The notes under the pieces: model-generated
What the model was told of the DNA's origin: nothing
Databases searched by the model: none
Seen by the model: the letters and a program-made list of their open reading frames with translations, nothing else
Translations under genes and position numbers: made by a program
In this document: positions 7,658 through 8,452 of the stretch, one piece after another
How positions within the stretch are numbered: position 1 is the first letter of the stretch
Layout of the letters: each line of letters opens with the position of its first letter
Assembly (NCBI GenBank): GCA_023246995.1
Contig: JAHFHI010000041.1
Span: 1 to 8,452 of the forward strand
Reading direction: 5' to 3'
DNA: 8,452 nucleotides
Source of the DNA: Candidatus Omnitrophota bacterium
GTDB lineage: Bacteria > Omnitrophota > Omnitrophia > Omnitrophales > Aquincolibacteriaceae

Positions 7658-7663
7658 GACCTA
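7655..7663 (-). other. In-frame TAG-GTC-ATG junction between the two right-hand genes
   Basis: The stop of the right-edge gene (TAG, 7663-7661), one sense codon (GTC) and the ATG of the 1606-residue gene (7657-7655) lie in one reading frame. Without the TAG, the open frame would run unbroken from beyond 8452 to 2839, over 1870 visible codons. The ATG has no clear Shine-Dalgarno. Termination-reinitiation coupling is the simplest reading; readthrough, amber recoding, a recent nonsense mutation or a base-call error are the alternatives. Confidence 0.7.
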
Positions 7664-8452
7664 CCCGCTTTTAACAAGCGCCGGAGCTCCGACTTCGAGG
7701 ATTTCTTTGAGCATAATTTTCTGCTGCTTTGTGAGGCCCGGCAAATCCTCGGCTCCGGCAAATGCCGCGTGCGCGTCGCTAAAAACCTTGAAGGCAAGGC
7801 CCTCATGAATCGACGGGACCTCGGGTTGAATCACCGCAAAAGCGATCCCCCGCCGGCGCATGAGGGCGGCCAGGCCCGGCGTATGAAAGCCGCCCGCGAT
7901 CAGCGCGGCAGACGCGGGTTTTCCGGCCTGGGCCGACTTATCGAGGCTGTGAAGCGTATTTTCAAGAAGCACTTGATCTCGAGCGCGAGCGCCTTCGTAA
8001 AATTGAAGGGCCTGTTTGTAAAGCGCCTCGGCGCCTTGGTCCATGGCTTCCCCGGCCGGGGAGTCCTCCCTTCCGGCCCCCCGCATCAGTTTTGAAAGTC
8101 GTTTTCTTATTCCACCCGGAGAAAACCTCTCATCCCCGCCGGCTCGTAGACGCGTATCCTCTTCCCGGGTGAACTCAAGGGTCAGGAGCGCTTCGAGAAA
8201 CTGATAGTCTTCCATAATCCGCACAAGGGCCTGTTCGGCTGGGCTTGAGGCCATTTTCCGAAGCAGGAGATTCTCCAGCCGCGAAATCTCCCCGAAAAGC
8301 GCGAGACTTCGGATTTCACCCGACAAAACAAGCCGGGCCGCGCCGCTCCAAAACGCCGGGAACTCGTCACGGGATAGGCCGGCCTTGCGAGCGTTATCCC
8401 ATAGAAATTCCGCCTCCTCGCGGCTGAAAGCATCGTTTGATTCAAAATGCCG
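7661..8452 (-). CDS. Unrecognised protein with a C-terminal GGFHT motif (5' end beyond window)
   Basis: The frame is open from the right edge to a TAG at 7663-7661, giving 263 visible residues. A TTG at 8326 could be taken as a start, but the 42 codons before it are open and protein-like (RHFESNDAFSREEAEF at the edge), so the gene very likely begins outside the window. Seen: a helical, charged first part (FLWDNARKAGLSRDEFPAFW, then repeated Leu/Glu-rich helices), a polar linker rich in Gly, Arg and Glu, and then a last third with a helix containing ARARDQVLLENTLHSL followed by a hydrophobic strand ending in AGGFHTPGLAALM (visible residues 186-198) and FAVIQP. A helix with RD and EN followed by a strand ending in G-x-H-x-x-G recalls the end of the TraB/GumN/ChaN-like fold; this is only a weak resemblance. 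I do not assign a function. It ends four bases before the ATG of the tandem dehydrogenase and in the same frame. Confidence 0.8.
   Translation of the reverse strand, partial: RHFESNDAFSREEAEFLWDNARKAGLSRDEFPAFWSGAARLVLSGEIRSLALFGEISRLENLLLRKMASSPAEQALVRIMEDYQFLEALLTLEFTREEDTRLRAGGDERFSPGGIRKRLSKLMRGAGREDSPAGEAMDQGAEALYKQALQFYEGARARDQVLLENTLHSLDKSAQAGKPASAALIAGGFHTPGLAALMRRRGIAFAVIQPEVPSIHEGLAFKVFSDAHAAFAGAEDLPGLTKQQKIMLKEILEVGAPALVKSG

Noticed and set aside
8324..8326. TTG at 8326 as the start of the right-edge gene
   Set aside because: The 42 codons before it up to the window edge are open and protein-like, so the gene most likely enters from outside the window.
1..8452. CRISPR arrays, tRNA or rRNA genes, insertion sequences
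   Set aside because: No regularly spaced repeats, no cloverleaf or rRNA-like stretch, and no transposase motifs or terminal inverted repeats were seen.

Overview
The window holds four genes, all on the minus strand: two complete and two cut by the window edges. It looks like a piece of a GC-rich Gram-negative genome. An outer membrane is implied by the TonB-dependent receptor. The very large multidomain polypeptide, its Ala/Arg-rich linkers with a repeated RSEVRA motif, and the GGFHT protein beside it remind me of candidate-phylum Omnitrophota genomes. That placement is recollection plus inference, not proof.

Right part (2837-8452): the 3' end of an unrecognised protein gene (7661-8452, entering from beyond the right edge) is followed, with only one sense codon between, by a 1606-residue gene (2837-7657). 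The stop of the first and the start of the second lie in the same frame (TAG-GTC-ATG), so the two could be a translationally coupled pair or one giant frame interrupted by a single amber codon. The 1606-residue protein is a tandem of two UDP-glucose 6-dehydrogenase (UGD) modules. The first (residues about 201-745) keeps the scaffold but has lost every catalytic residue I could align. The second (residues about 766-1290) keeps the full catalytic set. About 200 unassigned residues precede them and about 315 follow.

Middle (2694-2836): a 143-base intergenic region carries a good sigma70-type promoter pointing left and a 45-base nearly perfect palindrome that covers its -10 box and predicted start site. 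This is a strong candidate operator.

Left part (1-2693): a two-gene iron-uptake operon, an FTR1/EfeU-family iron permease and, 21 bases downstream, a FecA-like TonB-dependent outer-membrane receptor that runs off the left edge. The receptor would bring iron (probably as a chelate) into the periplasm and the permease would carry iron across the inner membrane, with transcription probably shut off through the palindrome.
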